Assembly (NCBI GenBank): GCA_030603385.1
Contig: JAUVXW010000019.1
Location: 1 to 64,000 of the forward strand
Source: Promethearchaeota archaeon
Lineage (GTDB): Archaea > Asgardarchaeota > Lokiarchaeia > Sigyniarchaeales > SOKP01
Direction of reading: 5' to 3'
Length of the DNA stretch: 64,000 bases
The notes beneath the pieces were generated by a model. That model searched no databases and was not told the DNA's origin. It saw only the letters and a program-made list of their open reading frames with translations. Made by a program: the position numbers and the translations under genes. Numbering within the stretch: position 1 is the stretch's first letter; each line of letters starts with the position of its first letter. This document shows, in pieces, positions 6,337 to 14,763 of the stretch.

Positions 6337-8316
6337 CTATATATTTAAAGTTCGAATAGCATATTTTTCTCCTGTAGCTCCGTTAAGTATGAGTGCATTA
6401 CGGAATTTTTGACGAGTGAGTTTTTTTTGCTCTTCCATTGTTAGTGCATTAAATAGTTTACTACTGGAGCCATCTAGTCGGAATAAAATTTTAAGGCTGG
6501 GAGAAGTTGCTACATCATCAAAAAGTTTGTGAGGTTCTTGATCGGCTATGATGAAGGCTAATCCTCGTGCTCGAAATTCATTTAAGAGGTTTTTAAATAC
6601 TTTTTCTAACTGATCTCTTGTGATTGCTTCTACATCATAATAATGAGGAGAAATTTTTGCTCGTTCCATAATTTGATGAGCTTCATCAATCACAATAAGA
6701 TTTTTAAGTTGATCAGTATCGCTTACGCGTGGGGCTAGTGCAATTATCATCTGCAGTAAGGCGCTCACAATTAATCTTTTTGCATCAATGCTACACATTG
6801 ACATATCAAGGAAAATCTTTTTTCCTTTTCTCCATTCATTATACCAAGAAGGTAACTCATGTGTTAATTCTACGGTTTTCTGTAAATTGATATCACCTAA
6901 AACCCTATATACACGGTCTTTTATCAATTGAGTAATATCTTTCTGGAATTTATCATGATAAGGATGCTCTTCAAACCAGTCCAATAATCCCCCATATAAT
7001 TCCCCTAATTGCTTGGGTATCTTATCTGCACCATAATTCTGCATAACATTAATTAAATTAGTTTCCACTACGCGTATTCCAACAATTGCAGCCAAATAAG
7101 TAGCCGTATCAAAAATACATTGCCTAACATCAGGACCTTTTACGAAATAAGGTACACCAAATTCTTTATACCTCAGAATGATATCTGATTTATAATAAAT
7201 ATCTTGGTTTCGTTTATTTCCTAAATAAACCGTCAAAATTCCAATATCAGGGCATTTTTCATAAAATTCATGTTGGATCTGACAGATTTCTCGGGTTTTT
7301 CCTGCCCCACTCACCCCTCCAATGAACATGCTTAATGAAAAGTGATTTTTATCAATAAATGCGTATTGATTATTTACAACCCCTTGCTCAATAACTTTTC
7401 CAACACAGATAAAATTTTCGTTTTCTTTTGAAATAGGATAAGAAATAATATTTGTATCATCCCACATTAATGGTTTCGTCAATCCTGAATACTTTGGAAA
7501 GTTAAAATCGAGCATTTTAGGTTTTAGGTAATAAAATTGTAGCTCTTCTGGAATGGAATCCCATATTATGTGATATTGCTTTCCTGTGAGTTTATTATCT
7601 TCATTTCTAATAAACACATTCCCATTTAAAATCCGTCTTTGTGTGTTCCGAGGGGCAAATTTAAAATAAGCACGTTCATTAGTTGCGTCATAAATATCCA
7701 TTGTTAAGAATTCCAATTGATCTTGGATAAGATCTTTATTAAGTAGATTATTATTGCTCTTGAAATAGAAACCAAAATATATTTTTACTTTAAACAAATC
7801 ATTAATAGGAATTCTATATCTTTGACCCCTTTCAAGAGCATCATCTTTTTGCCAGAGGATATAAAGCGTTGAAATCTGGTCTTTTTTTCTATTTTTTCGG
7901 AAATTATGAATAAACTCTTTAATTAAGGCGAATTTCCCCGTATTAATTAAGATCATTTTTGGAATTACCAATTCATAAAGGGTGAATTCTTGATATACAA
8001 ATCCTGAATAAATAGGTAATGTTATTAATGTACCCGTAAGCCCTGGAAACAACTTTTCTAAATACAATAATAGCGAATTTCCTTTATTATTCGCTTCTTG
8101 CTCATTTTCTGCTCTTAAAAAGAACTTCCAGTTTAATTTTTCACCATCTGTGCTTAGTTCAAGTCCATATACTGTTAAATCCCGAAAATAATTGCGTAAC
8201 CACGTTTTTGGTATCTCTATATTAACTCTGGTTTCATAATCGAAAATAACTTCTCTCTCTTGGTTTATTGGCCCTTGTTCAAGGATCACTTGTGCTAAAT
8301 AAAACTCAACTTCCAT
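6337..8316 (-). CDS. HerA/VirB4-type AAA+ ATPase
   Basis: A 659-aa protein from ATG 8316. The first ~300 residues form an N-terminal domain I cannot name. The ATPase core has Walker A GVSGAGKT at 334-341 and Walker B LIVIDEAH at about 540-547. A later stretch, ARGLAFIIADQEPHKLFDDV, ends in the Q typical of HerA/FtsK/VirB4 ring ATPases that pump DNA or protein. A Lys/Arg-rich segment precedes the C-terminus. Pairing of such an ATPase with a nuclease gene (4599-6308, 28 bases downstream) is common in DNA repair, defence or mobile-element modules. I cannot decide which applies here. The gene is preceded by a 315-base gap without strong coding. Confidence 0.8.
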   Translation of the reverse strand: MEVEFYLAQVILEQGPINQEREVIFDYETRVNIEIPKTWLRNYFRDLTVYGLELSTDGEKLNWKFFLRAENEQEANNKGNSLLLYLEKLFPGLTGTLITLPIYSGFVYQEFTLYELVIPKMILINTGKFALIKEFIHNFRKNRKKDQISTLYILWQKDDALERGQRYRIPINDLFKVKIYFGFYFKSNNNLLNKDLIQDQLEFLTMDIYDATNERAYFKFAPRNTQRRILNGNVFIRNEDNKLTGKQYHIIWDSIPEELQFYYLKPKMLDFNFPKYSGLTKPLMWDDTNIISYPISKENENFICVGKVIEQGVVNNQYAFIDKNHFSLSMFIGGVSGAGKTREICQIQHEFYEKCPDIGILTVYLGNKRNQDIYYKSDIILRYKEFGVPYFVKGPDVRQCIFDTATYLAAIVGIRVVETNLINVMQNYGADKIPKQLGELYGGLLDWFEEHPYHDKFQKDITQLIKDRVYRVLGDINLQKTVELTHELPSWYNEWRKGKKIFLDMSMCSIDAKRLIVSALLQMIIALAPRVSDTDQLKNLIVIDEAHQIMERAKISPHYYDVEAITRDQLEKVFKNLLNEFRARGLAFIIADQEPHKLFDDVATSPSLKILFRLDGSSSKLFNALTMEEQKKLTRQKFRNALILNGATGEKYAIRTLNI

Positions 8317-8631
8317 AAAGATTACTCATTTATTTATTAATCCTAAATTTTAATTGATGTATTGATAAGATAAATTTTTAATAATTGGAATTGTTTTTAT
8401 TACCATTTTCTTTAAAAATTTTAATATTGATAAATCAGGATCAGTTGATTTTATTTAAAGAAAAAACATAAAATGAATAAAAAATTCAGTGTCTTCCAAG
8501 TAGTTGAGTTCTTATATCTGGCTGTAACACTTTACAAAGCGGAGTCAGAATTAGAAATTCACCAATGGATACAAATTTAGGATCTAGGTCAAACTGTATT
8601 TTGATTTATATAATTATTTTAATATTTAAGT
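8317..8631. other. Intergenic region, AT-rich
   Basis: This gap separates the ATPase from a radical SAM gene, both on the minus strand, so it should contain the ATPase promoter. A less AT-rich island at about 8473-8580 carries a possible 35-aa plus-strand frame, listed separately. Otherwise I see nothing definite. Confidence 0.5.
8473..8580 (+). CDS. Possible 35-aa small protein
   Basis: ATG 8473 to TAG 8578-8580 encodes 35 residues (begins MNKKFSVFQVVEFLYLAVTL). Base composition is richer in G and C than the flanking sequence, which suggests coding or structured RNA. However, there is no ribosome-binding site and no recognisable motif. It could be the remnant of a larger gene. Confidence 0.2.
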   Translation: MNKKFSVFQVVEFLYLAVTLYKAESELEIHQWIQI

Positions 8632-9663
8632 TTATATTGGAAAAACTGCGGTTAAAATGTTATTTTTATAGTTTGCCTTTATAATTCTAGCGTTAATCTT
8701 CTTACCAATAAAATTCTCTGAATTGATTGATGGCTCGTTTACAAGTACTTTTACTCCAAAATCATCATCAATTTTTCCAATAAATTCATTTTTCCAACGA
8801 CCTTTAGAGATAATAGTTAGTTTTATAAATTCATTCTTTTTAACGTCTAAGGATGCAATATTTTTCCGTTTATGAATATTAAAATCTCTTGGACCAAGTT
8901 TTAGTTTAATCTTGTATCTTTTTTCTAATCTAGATAATTGTTTATAGAAGAAATCCCAGCTTTTTGGTCTAATTTTTTTTAGTTTTCTTCCTGTTTTATA
9001 AATTAAGTATTTTTGGATTCCAATTTGAATTTTCTTTTCAGAATAACCTTGGTCTCTTAAATCGATTATAAATTTAATTATTTCTTCTATATCATCATCA
9101 TTCTCTCCTGGAAACCACACAGGAGCAATCAATACATTGATTTTAGAGTTTAATAGTGTTTTTATGTTTTTTAACAGAGCATCTATATTGAAATATGAAT
9201 CACACAAGTAGCTTGCTTTTTCTTCATTTAAAGAATTTAAACTAATATTGATGCGTGTTAATCCTACTTCTTCTAGCTCTTTAATTATTCCTTTATTGAG
9301 GAGCATTCCGTTAGATTGCATAGTTATTGTTTCAATTCCTTCTATTTTCCAAAGATTTTCAATTAATTCTATAAGTTTTGGATAAAGTAAAATTTCTCCG
9401 TATGGTGCTAAATGGATTTCAATATTATACCTTCCTTTATTTTCTATGATTGCATCTACTTTCTCGATTAAGTAACTAGGATCGACTATAAAATTATTAT
9501 TATAATCACCGGCACTTACAAAACAGTATTTACATTTTAGGTTGCATAATGTCAAGGGTTTAAGTTCTATGACATTTGTACCTCGGTCAATTACTCCCAT
9601 ATAATCTATTCCATATAGGGGAATTCCCGATTTTTTATTAACATAGATTGATTCAGTTTTCAT
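8632..9663 (-). CDS. Radical SAM enzyme with C-terminal TRAM-like domain
   Basis: A 343-aa protein starting at ATG 9663. The radical SAM cluster motif CNLKCKYC is at about residue 38-45 (CX3CX2C), followed by a TIM-barrel-like body that includes a glutamate-bearing strand, HLAPYGEILLYPKL. The last ~65 residues (KLTIISKGRWKNEFIGKI... to NARIIKANY) form a small beta domain resembling TRAM, an RNA-binding fold found in tRNA-modifying enzymes. That points to RNA modification, but the substrate is unknown. The gene begins nine bases after the stop of pelota, so the two are probably co-transcribed. Confidence 0.8.
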   Translation of the reverse strand: MKTESIYVNKKSGIPLYGIDYMGVIDRGTNVIELKPLTLCNLKCKYCFVSAGDYNNNFIVDPSYLIEKVDAIIENKGRYNIEIHLAPYGEILLYPKLIELIENLWKIEGIETITMQSNGMLLNKGIIKELEEVGLTRINISLNSLNEEKASYLCDSYFNIDALLKNIKTLLNSKINVLIAPVWFPGENDDDIEEIIKFIIDLRDQGYSEKKIQIGIQKYLIYKTGRKLKKIRPKSWDFFYKQLSRLEKRYKIKLKLGPRDFNIHKRKNIASLDVKKNEFIKLTIISKGRWKNEFIGKIDDDFGVKVLVNEPSINSENFIGKKINARIIKANYKNNILTAVFPI

Positions 9664-9672
9664 ATTAATTTA

Positions 9673-10746
9673 CTAAAATTTATATCGTAAAATTCCAACT
9701 AATGATCCTAAATTTACCAATTGATCTCCAGCAACATTTTCAGAACTCATAATATTTATTGCTCCTCCTGCATTTTCCACGTTAGTTATGATCTCTTCAA
9801 TTTTTAACTTATGATCTTTCGAGGCTCCTCGAATCATTACATCTGCAATTAAAAGTTGTTTAATTGCACCCCTCTCAGAAGCACTAGAAACCTCATCCAT
9901 TCCTATAACGATAAGATCAGCGTCAAGGGCGAATTGGGCGATAACGCTTTCAATGAGTACAGTTTCCTGTAAGATCTTAACTTCCTTTTTTAATTGCGCT
10001 AGTTTTTTAGATTTTAACGTTTCAATAATTGCACTTTCTGTTCCAGAGCTTGCATGACAAATCTCAATTCTAGTTGAATAACTAGGATCAAGGGTTTTCC
10101 TCAAATGGTCAACAAAATTATTTTTTGTATTTCCTGGACCACAAATGATTATTAGATTCACATCATGTATTTTTAGATTTTCCTTTACGACCTTCCCAAT
10201 ACCCTCATAAAATTCTAATAATGCCTTATTACGATATGTTTGTTGATATCTTTTTCCTGGAATGTGAGTTTTGATCGTAGCAACCCTTTTATGGCTGAAA
10301 TTGGTTATAAGAGCAATTGTTGCTAAACCTGTTTCAATTGCTACAAGCAATATAATGAAATTATTCTCAAATTTTGAACTTTCTTTTAATCGTTTTAATT
10401 CGTAATTTGACCACTTTTCCTTGACTATAGTAATTTTTTGTAATTTTTCTATATTAAATGTGTGATAAGACCCGTAGCTAACAAAATCATCAGGGCCCTC
10501 AAGAATTTTTCCTTTTACCCTTAGTCGATTTGAAAATTCATGAAAAGCAATTGTTTCTACCTTCAATTTCAACTTCATTACTTTTCTCTCGCCTTTAGAT
10601 CCTTCTTTCAATACAACTCTTCTCTGTGTGCGGGCGGATATCTCATCGCCCTCACTTATGATATTATAAAGGGTCCATAAATCGTTAAGATTCTCAGGTT
10701 TAACTATAATCTCCCTATGTTTCTGATCAATTTCTAGAATTTTCAA
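9673..10746 (-). CDS. pelA: Pelota/Dom34 mRNA surveillance factor
   Basis: A 357-aa protein from ATG 10746, the usual archaeal Pelota length. The N-terminal Sm-like domain starts MKILEIDQKHREIIVKPENL and contains ISEGDEISARTQRRV. The central domain (about 130-260) has the RNase-H-like core seen in eRF1, and the C-terminal domain (about 265-357) contains DLIVIGMDEVSSASERGAIKQLL. Pelota binds the A site of stalled ribosomes with aEF1alpha or ABCE1 and dissociates them. It lacks the GGQ loop of release factors, as expected. Confidence 0.95.
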   Translation of the reverse strand: MKILEIDQKHREIIVKPENLNDLWTLYNIISEGDEISARTQRRVVLKEGSKGERKVMKLKLKVETIAFHEFSNRLRVKGKILEGPDDFVSYGSYHTFNIEKLQKITIVKEKWSNYELKRLKESSKFENNFIILLVAIETGLATIALITNFSHKRVATIKTHIPGKRYQQTYRNKALLEFYEGIGKVVKENLKIHDVNLIIICGPGNTKNNFVDHLRKTLDPSYSTRIEICHASSGTESAIIETLKSKKLAQLKKEVKILQETVLIESVIAQFALDADLIVIGMDEVSSASERGAIKQLLIADVMIRGASKDHKLKIEEIITNVENAGGAINIMSSENVAGDQLVNLGSLVGILRYKF

Positions 10747-10833
10747 ATCCTAAAACTAACTCCAAATAGTTGCTATTTAAAATTAATCAATAGTTTAAGA
10801 TAAGCTTAATTTAATTTGAGATTGAGAAATATT

Positions 10834-10876
10834 GAATTAAAATAAAATAAATAAAATAAATAAAAAAAGATAAAAA
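10834..10876 (-). terminator. T-rich tract on the minus strand
   Basis: On the minus strand this is a long run of T with single interruptions (AAATA repeats on the plus strand). It lies 25 bases after the stop of the 51-aa gene and 88 bases before the Pelota start. Archaeal RNA polymerase terminates at T-rich tracts, so it may separate the two units. There is no hairpin. Confidence 0.35.
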
Positions 10877-10900
10877 ATATCCTAATTAAACTAATAAACT

Positions 10901-11056
10901 CTAATCTTTTTGCCCTAAAGCTGCTTTTACTTTTTCAAGTTCTTCCATGCGTTTCTTCTTTTCTTCTTCCCGTTTTTCGAGTTCTTCTTCATCAACTTTT
11001 TCGAGCGAAACACCTTTCTCAATTTCTTCTTGAAGTTCTTTACCAATGGGTGCCAC
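10901..11056 (-). CDS. Small charged helical protein, 51 aa
   Basis: GTG 11056 is preceded by AAGGGG about 9 bases upstream, a good ribosome-binding site. It encodes 51 residues beginning MAPIGKELQEEIEKGV and ending ALGQKD, with a central Glu/Lys/Arg helix (about residues 20-45). Base composition rises sharply over exactly this interval compared with the flanks, supporting real coding. No cysteines or motifs are present. It lies between the GNAT gene and pelota on the same strand. The function is unknown. Confidence 0.65.
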   Translation of the reverse strand: MAPIGKELQEEIEKGVSLEKVDEEELEKREEEKKKRMEELEKVKAALGQKD

Positions 11057-11148
11057 TTTTTATCAACCCCTTTTATTTAAAATTGATATGAAATAATTAA
11101 TATTGATATTTACACATATTATAATAGAATTTATTTATAAGTTTTAGT

Positions 11149-11607
11149 TTATAGAGAGTCTATAAATAATTCCATTAAATAGGCACTTTCTCCAGATTGA
11201 TAATAATTCTCAATTTTTTTTGGATTTTTTCTAAAATTAAATTTCTCGTATAATTTAATTGCTTGTGAATTACTTACTTGAACGTTTAATACCACTTTCT
11301 TGATCTCTTTTAATTGTGTTATCCTCTGTATTGTATTTTTTAAGAGAAGAGCACCATACCCTTTGTTTTGAAATCTTGGGTTTATGAGAAAATTAATAAT
11401 ATTAATTCTGTCTTTTCTATCTTTTATGAGTATTATAAAACCAATAAGTTCATTTTTATTTTTACCATTAGCTAATTTTAAAAATAAAGTATTGCGGTGT
11501 ATTAATTCCCCCATTAAATGTTTAGAAAATGCATTTTCCCTGAATACCTCTTTTTCAAGGATCATAATTTGTTCTAAATCTCTTGAATTAACATTTTTAA
11601 CTTTCAT
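11149..11607 (-). CDS. GNAT N-acetyltransferase, RimI-like
   Basis: A 152-aa protein of typical GNAT length. The acetyl-CoA-binding motif is NKGYGALLLKN (Q/R-x-x-G-x-G/A pattern) at about residue 80, preceded by the beta strand NIINFLINPRFQ. The C-terminal NSQAIKLYEKFNFR followed by a YY pair is characteristic of the RimI/Ard1 branch, which acetylates protein N-termini. Its start overlaps the end of the upstream radical SAM gene by 11 bases, indicating translational coupling. The exact substrate is unknown. Confidence 0.85.
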   Translation of the reverse strand: MKVKNVNSRDLEQIMILEKEVFRENAFSKHLMGELIHRNTLFLKLANGKNKNELIGFIILIKDRKDRINIINFLINPRFQNKGYGALLLKNTIQRITQLKEIKKVVLNVQVSNSQAIKLYEKFNFRKNPKKIENYYQSGESAYLMELFIDSL

Positions 11608-12748
11608 TTAAGCCAAATTCTTCTTTAAATAATTTTATTGGGGTCTTTTCTGTTATTTGTTGATATTTTTGCTGTCTAAAGGGTATCATTTCCACAATAT
11701 ATCCTTTAAGTTGAAATCTTTCAAATAAGGATATAATTTGGTTATCTATTGAGAGATATAAAGGTAATTTTATGTCATTCCCATTAAATAATATAAGATT
11801 TTTATTTATTTTCATTTCTGTTAATAAGATATTGCTAAATTTTTCTAGATCATCCTTATTTCCCTCGATTTGGGCGAACATTAAAAGCCCTTCTTCAGTA
11901 ATTACCTCAAATGGTAATTTTATATTTTTAGCCCTTCGTAAGTACCTATTTTTTAACTGATAATAATCCTTTGAATGTATAAGACAAAAATGCATTTTGA
12001 TGGAAACTTTATTACTCAAATCTTTCATTAGATCAATTGCAACTTCATAACTATTGACTACAGATGCAATGGAACCTTTTTTCAATTGATATCCTCGGTT
12101 TTTTAATGATTCACTATTAGGAAAACAATATTCAAATTCATTTAGATTTATAAAGTCTACCCCTATACTATTGAGATAAATGATAAATTTGTGAAGCTCT
12201 TTTAACTTTTCTTTATTTGGTATGACGGGAACTTCTGCACCAACAACCAATCCTTTATTCAAAGCAAGTTCAATGTTTGACCAGTTTTCTTTGGGAGGAT
12301 GGAATCTAATCTCATCCAATCCTGCTAGAGCGAGTTTACTGGCAATTGAATTATTGAAGTTAATGCCATTCGTGTATAGATGAACATGGAATTTATAGCC
12401 CTTTTGAATTTTTATATATTTAATATAATCAAGAGTTTTCTCTAAATTCAATTCAGAAAGTGGTTCACCGCCAGTAATACTCATTCCTTTGGCATCGATC
12501 TTATTTACTTCTTCTAACAAACCCTCTTTTGAAGTAATTTCGATCTCATTTGCGAAAGTTAAATTTTTATCTCTTCTTTCTGTTGAAATCGGGCAATACC
12601 AAGAGCAATGATCGGGTTTTTGACATATTCCATTTAAAAATAATACTGTTTTTTGTCCTTTTAGACAAAGTTTACATCCTTTAGGAAGTCCTCTTCCCTT
12701 TATATATAAATTATTTTCTTTCGATTTGATAACTTTAGCTTTTCTCAT
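11597..12748 (-). CDS. Radical SAM protein with unusual Cys spacing
   Basis: A 383-aa protein from ATG 12748. Two cysteine groups lie near the N-terminus: CKLCLKG (about 21-27) and then CQKPDHCSWYCPIS (about 38-51), which gives C-x5-C-x3-C instead of the standard CX3CX2C. GMSITGGEPL (about 92-101) is the radical SAM GGE motif that binds SAM. The CxxC ahead of it may bind zinc or a second cluster. It overlaps the nucleotidyltransferase upstream by 4 bases and the acetyltransferase downstream by 11. The three are surely one operon, but the substrate is unknown. Confidence 0.8.
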   Translation of the reverse strand: MRKAKVIKSKENNLYIKGRGLPKGCKLCLKGQKTVLFLNGICQKPDHCSWYCPISTERRDKNLTFANEIEITSKEGLLEEVNKIDAKGMSITGGEPLSELNLEKTLDYIKYIKIQKGYKFHVHLYTNGINFNNSIASKLALAGLDEIRFHPPKENWSNIELALNKGLVVGAEVPVIPNKEKLKELHKFIIYLNSIGVDFINLNEFEYCFPNSESLKNRGYQLKKGSIASVVNSYEVAIDLMKDLSNKVSIKMHFCLIHSKDYYQLKNRYLRRAKNIKLPFEVITEEGLLMFAQIEGNKDDLEKFSNILLTEMKINKNLILFNGNDIKLPLYLSIDNQIISLFERFQLKGYIVEMIPFRQQKYQQITEKTPIKLFKEEFGLNES

Positions 12749-13452
12749 GATTTAAGTAGTTTTTTTCTCACTATCGCCTTTCTTTTAGCAAGGTTTTTTA
12801 ACACTTCCTCGGTAGATTCATTAAATTCGAGATTTCTTTTTAAAAATACTCCAGTTCTCCCATGTTTCTCTCGTCTTAATAATACTCTTTTGCGTTCATT
12901 CACAGTATCAATACTTACTCCTACTTCTTTGGCAGCAAGAGCTTCGTTCCCAATAACTGAAATTTCCTCATGGCCGTGTACGTTAGGTTTAATTAATACA
13001 AGTCTTTTATCTATCCCAGCTACTCTATTCTCTGATTTTAATTTATTTAAGGTTAATTTTCCTCCAAAATTATAGAATTCAAAAATCCTTTTATCAAATT
13101 TAGAAAGGGGGACGGTGATGCTCTCCAATTCACTTAAATGAATATACAATTTGATTGAATCTAGTGGTGTTGCCATAATAATTTCTCTAAAATAATTTTC
13201 ATAACCGTTTTTATTTAAAACATATTCAATCTGGAAGGAAGGAACTTTTTGAATAAATACGATATCGATGTCGCTAGACTCATGAACATCACCACGGGCA
13301 ATACTTCCATGTACAATGGGCTTAAAACCTTCATTAACAAACAATTCTAATAATTTTATAGCATTTACTCTTTTACTTTTTAATAAAGCCCATTTATCTT
13401 CCGAGTAGGTTATAATATTATGGTGATCTCTTAAAATATTTTTATCCTTCAT
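12745..13452 (-). CDS. Nucleotidyltransferase-fold protein
   Basis: A 235-aa protein starting at ATG 13452. The N-terminal domain contains HGSIARGDVHESSDIDIVFI (about 38-57), the GS-x9-DxD signature of the DNA polymerase beta/MNT superfamily. The C-terminal ~90 residues include GHEEISVIGNEALAAKEVGVS and a basic tail ending RKKLLKS, suggesting nucleic-acid contact. The product probably transfers a nucleotide to RNA or protein. Its stop overlaps the start of the radical SAM gene, and its start lies 3 bases after the stop of the membrane-anchored gene upstream. Confidence 0.8.
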   Translation of the reverse strand: MKDKNILRDHHNIITYSEDKWALLKSKRVNAIKLLELFVNEGFKPIVHGSIARGDVHESSDIDIVFIQKVPSFQIEYVLNKNGYENYFREIIMATPLDSIKLYIHLSELESITVPLSKFDKRIFEFYNFGGKLTLNKLKSENRVAGIDKRLVLIKPNVHGHEEISVIGNEALAAKEVGVSIDTVNERKRVLLRREKHGRTGVFLKRNLEFNESTEEVLKNLAKRKAIVRKKLLKS

Positions 13453-13455
13453 GAA

Positions 13456-14298
13456 TTAAGTGTAATTTTTAGATTTCATTAATTTATTTTCTAGTATATC
13501 AATAATAATGCCTAAGAGAATCGTCTCATAATATTTAAAACTTTTAGTGGATTTCTTTAGTGTTATTAATTTTGCTTTATTTGTGATATTTTCATCAAAT
13601 TCCTTAGTAAAATGTTTTAAATCATTATTTTTTAAAATAAAGAAGCTCCTTTTACTAAAAATATAAAATAATTGAGTATATTGTGGTAAGGTATGAAAAG
13701 TTTCTTTTAATCTTCCAATATTGTACTTATTCATCCTTGGATTAATTAATATGAATCCAATCTTTTCTGGATCTGTTAAAATTTCTGTGTTTGGAACGAA
13801 AGGTTTTGATAAATTTACTAGAATGTATTTAGAATTCCCGATAAACCCTTTATGTTTAAAATAATCTAGTAATAATGAAATTAGGGATTTTATCTCATCA
13901 TTAATAGTTTTATTTAACATATTTGAACTTGAATCAAGTTTAATATTAAGTTTCAAATTAATAACATTGAAACCATAGCTGTTTAAACCCTCTGTTATGA
14001 TTTTCGTTAAATGTTTTTTAAAACTTGTTCTTAAAATTAAGATTAACGGACATTCATCAAACTGTTTATGTAAAGAAGAATTTCTCGTCAAACTACAGTG
14101 TTTTGTTTTGATGTAATGACTCTTACCAAGATCATATGGTTTTGGAAAAGAATAATATTCTAAAGCCACGTTAGAAAAGCTTAAGCGCCATCGATGAGTT
14201 GATTTGAAAATTTTTACACCTAATAGAAGTAACAATAATAAAATAATTATTAGTGTATCAACAAAAACCCAATCTACTTGAAAAGCATTGCTTACCAT
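13456..14298 (-). CDS. Membrane-anchored hypothetical protein, 280 aa
   Basis: The ATG at 14298 starts a protein with one N-terminal transmembrane helix at about residues 9-27 (WVFVDTLIIILLLLLLLGVK). Basic residues follow it, so the ~250-residue soluble part is probably cytoplasmic. The soluble part alternates strands and helices (CPLILILRTSFKKHLTKI, YILVNLSKPFV, GFILINPRMNKY), compatible with a Rossmann-like or hydrolase fold. I see no catalytic motif. It is 3 bases upstream of the nucleotidyltransferase and is probably in the same operon. Confidence 0.7.
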   Translation of the reverse strand: MVSNAFQVDWVFVDTLIIILLLLLLLGVKIFKSTHRWRLSFSNVALEYYSFPKPYDLGKSHYIKTKHCSLTRNSSLHKQFDECPLILILRTSFKKHLTKIITEGLNSYGFNVINLKLNIKLDSSSNMLNKTINDEIKSLISLLLDYFKHKGFIGNSKYILVNLSKPFVPNTEILTDPEKIGFILINPRMNKYNIGRLKETFHTLPQYTQLFYIFSKRSFFILKNNDLKHFTKEFDENITNKAKLITLKKSTKSFKYYETILLGIIIDILENKLMKSKNYT

Positions 14299-14323
14299 GA
14301 TTTAAAGTAAATAATTTTTTTAT

Positions 14324-14638
14324 TCAATCAACAACGTCTTTAATCCAATTTAAATATTTTTTAGATCCTTTTTCAATCTTTAGACCAATGCATTCAGGAT
14401 TCTCGTAGGAATGAATTTCATTTATTTTTTGAATTAATAAGTCACTCTTCTCTTCGGTAGTTTTGATCAATAATAAATGTTCACTATCCTCCTCAATTTC
14501 TCCTTTCCATCTATATATTGAAGATATGTTTTTAATAATGTTTACACAAGCTACAAGTTTGCTTTCTACTAAATTCCTAGCAATTTTTTGCCCCTCATCA
14601 ATATTTGGAACAGTTACTAAGAAAAGATAATAGTTCAT
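14324..14638 (-). CDS. cutA: CutA-type divalent cation tolerance protein
   Basis: A 104-aa protein matching CutA1 along its length: YYLFLVTVPNIDEGQKIARN, LVACVNIIKNISSIYRWKGE, and the tail KYLNWIKD. CutA forms trimers of ferredoxin-like folds and is linked to copper and other divalent metals, though its exact role is unsettled. It lies 25 bases upstream of the membrane-anchored gene. Confidence 0.93.
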   Translation of the reverse strand: MNYYLFLVTVPNIDEGQKIARNLVESKLVACVNIIKNISSIYRWKGEIEEDSEHLLLIKTTEEKSDLLIQKINEIHSYENPECIGLKIEKGSKKYLNWIKDVVD

Positions 14639-14763
14639 TTTATGTCTGTATTATATTTATAGTTCTGATTAATGCATTACTTAATATCAATTTATTTAAG
14701 ATTTATTTCATTTTTAACTCAAAAATTCTTTTATAATTTCATTTTATCTTTTTGGAGTTGGTA

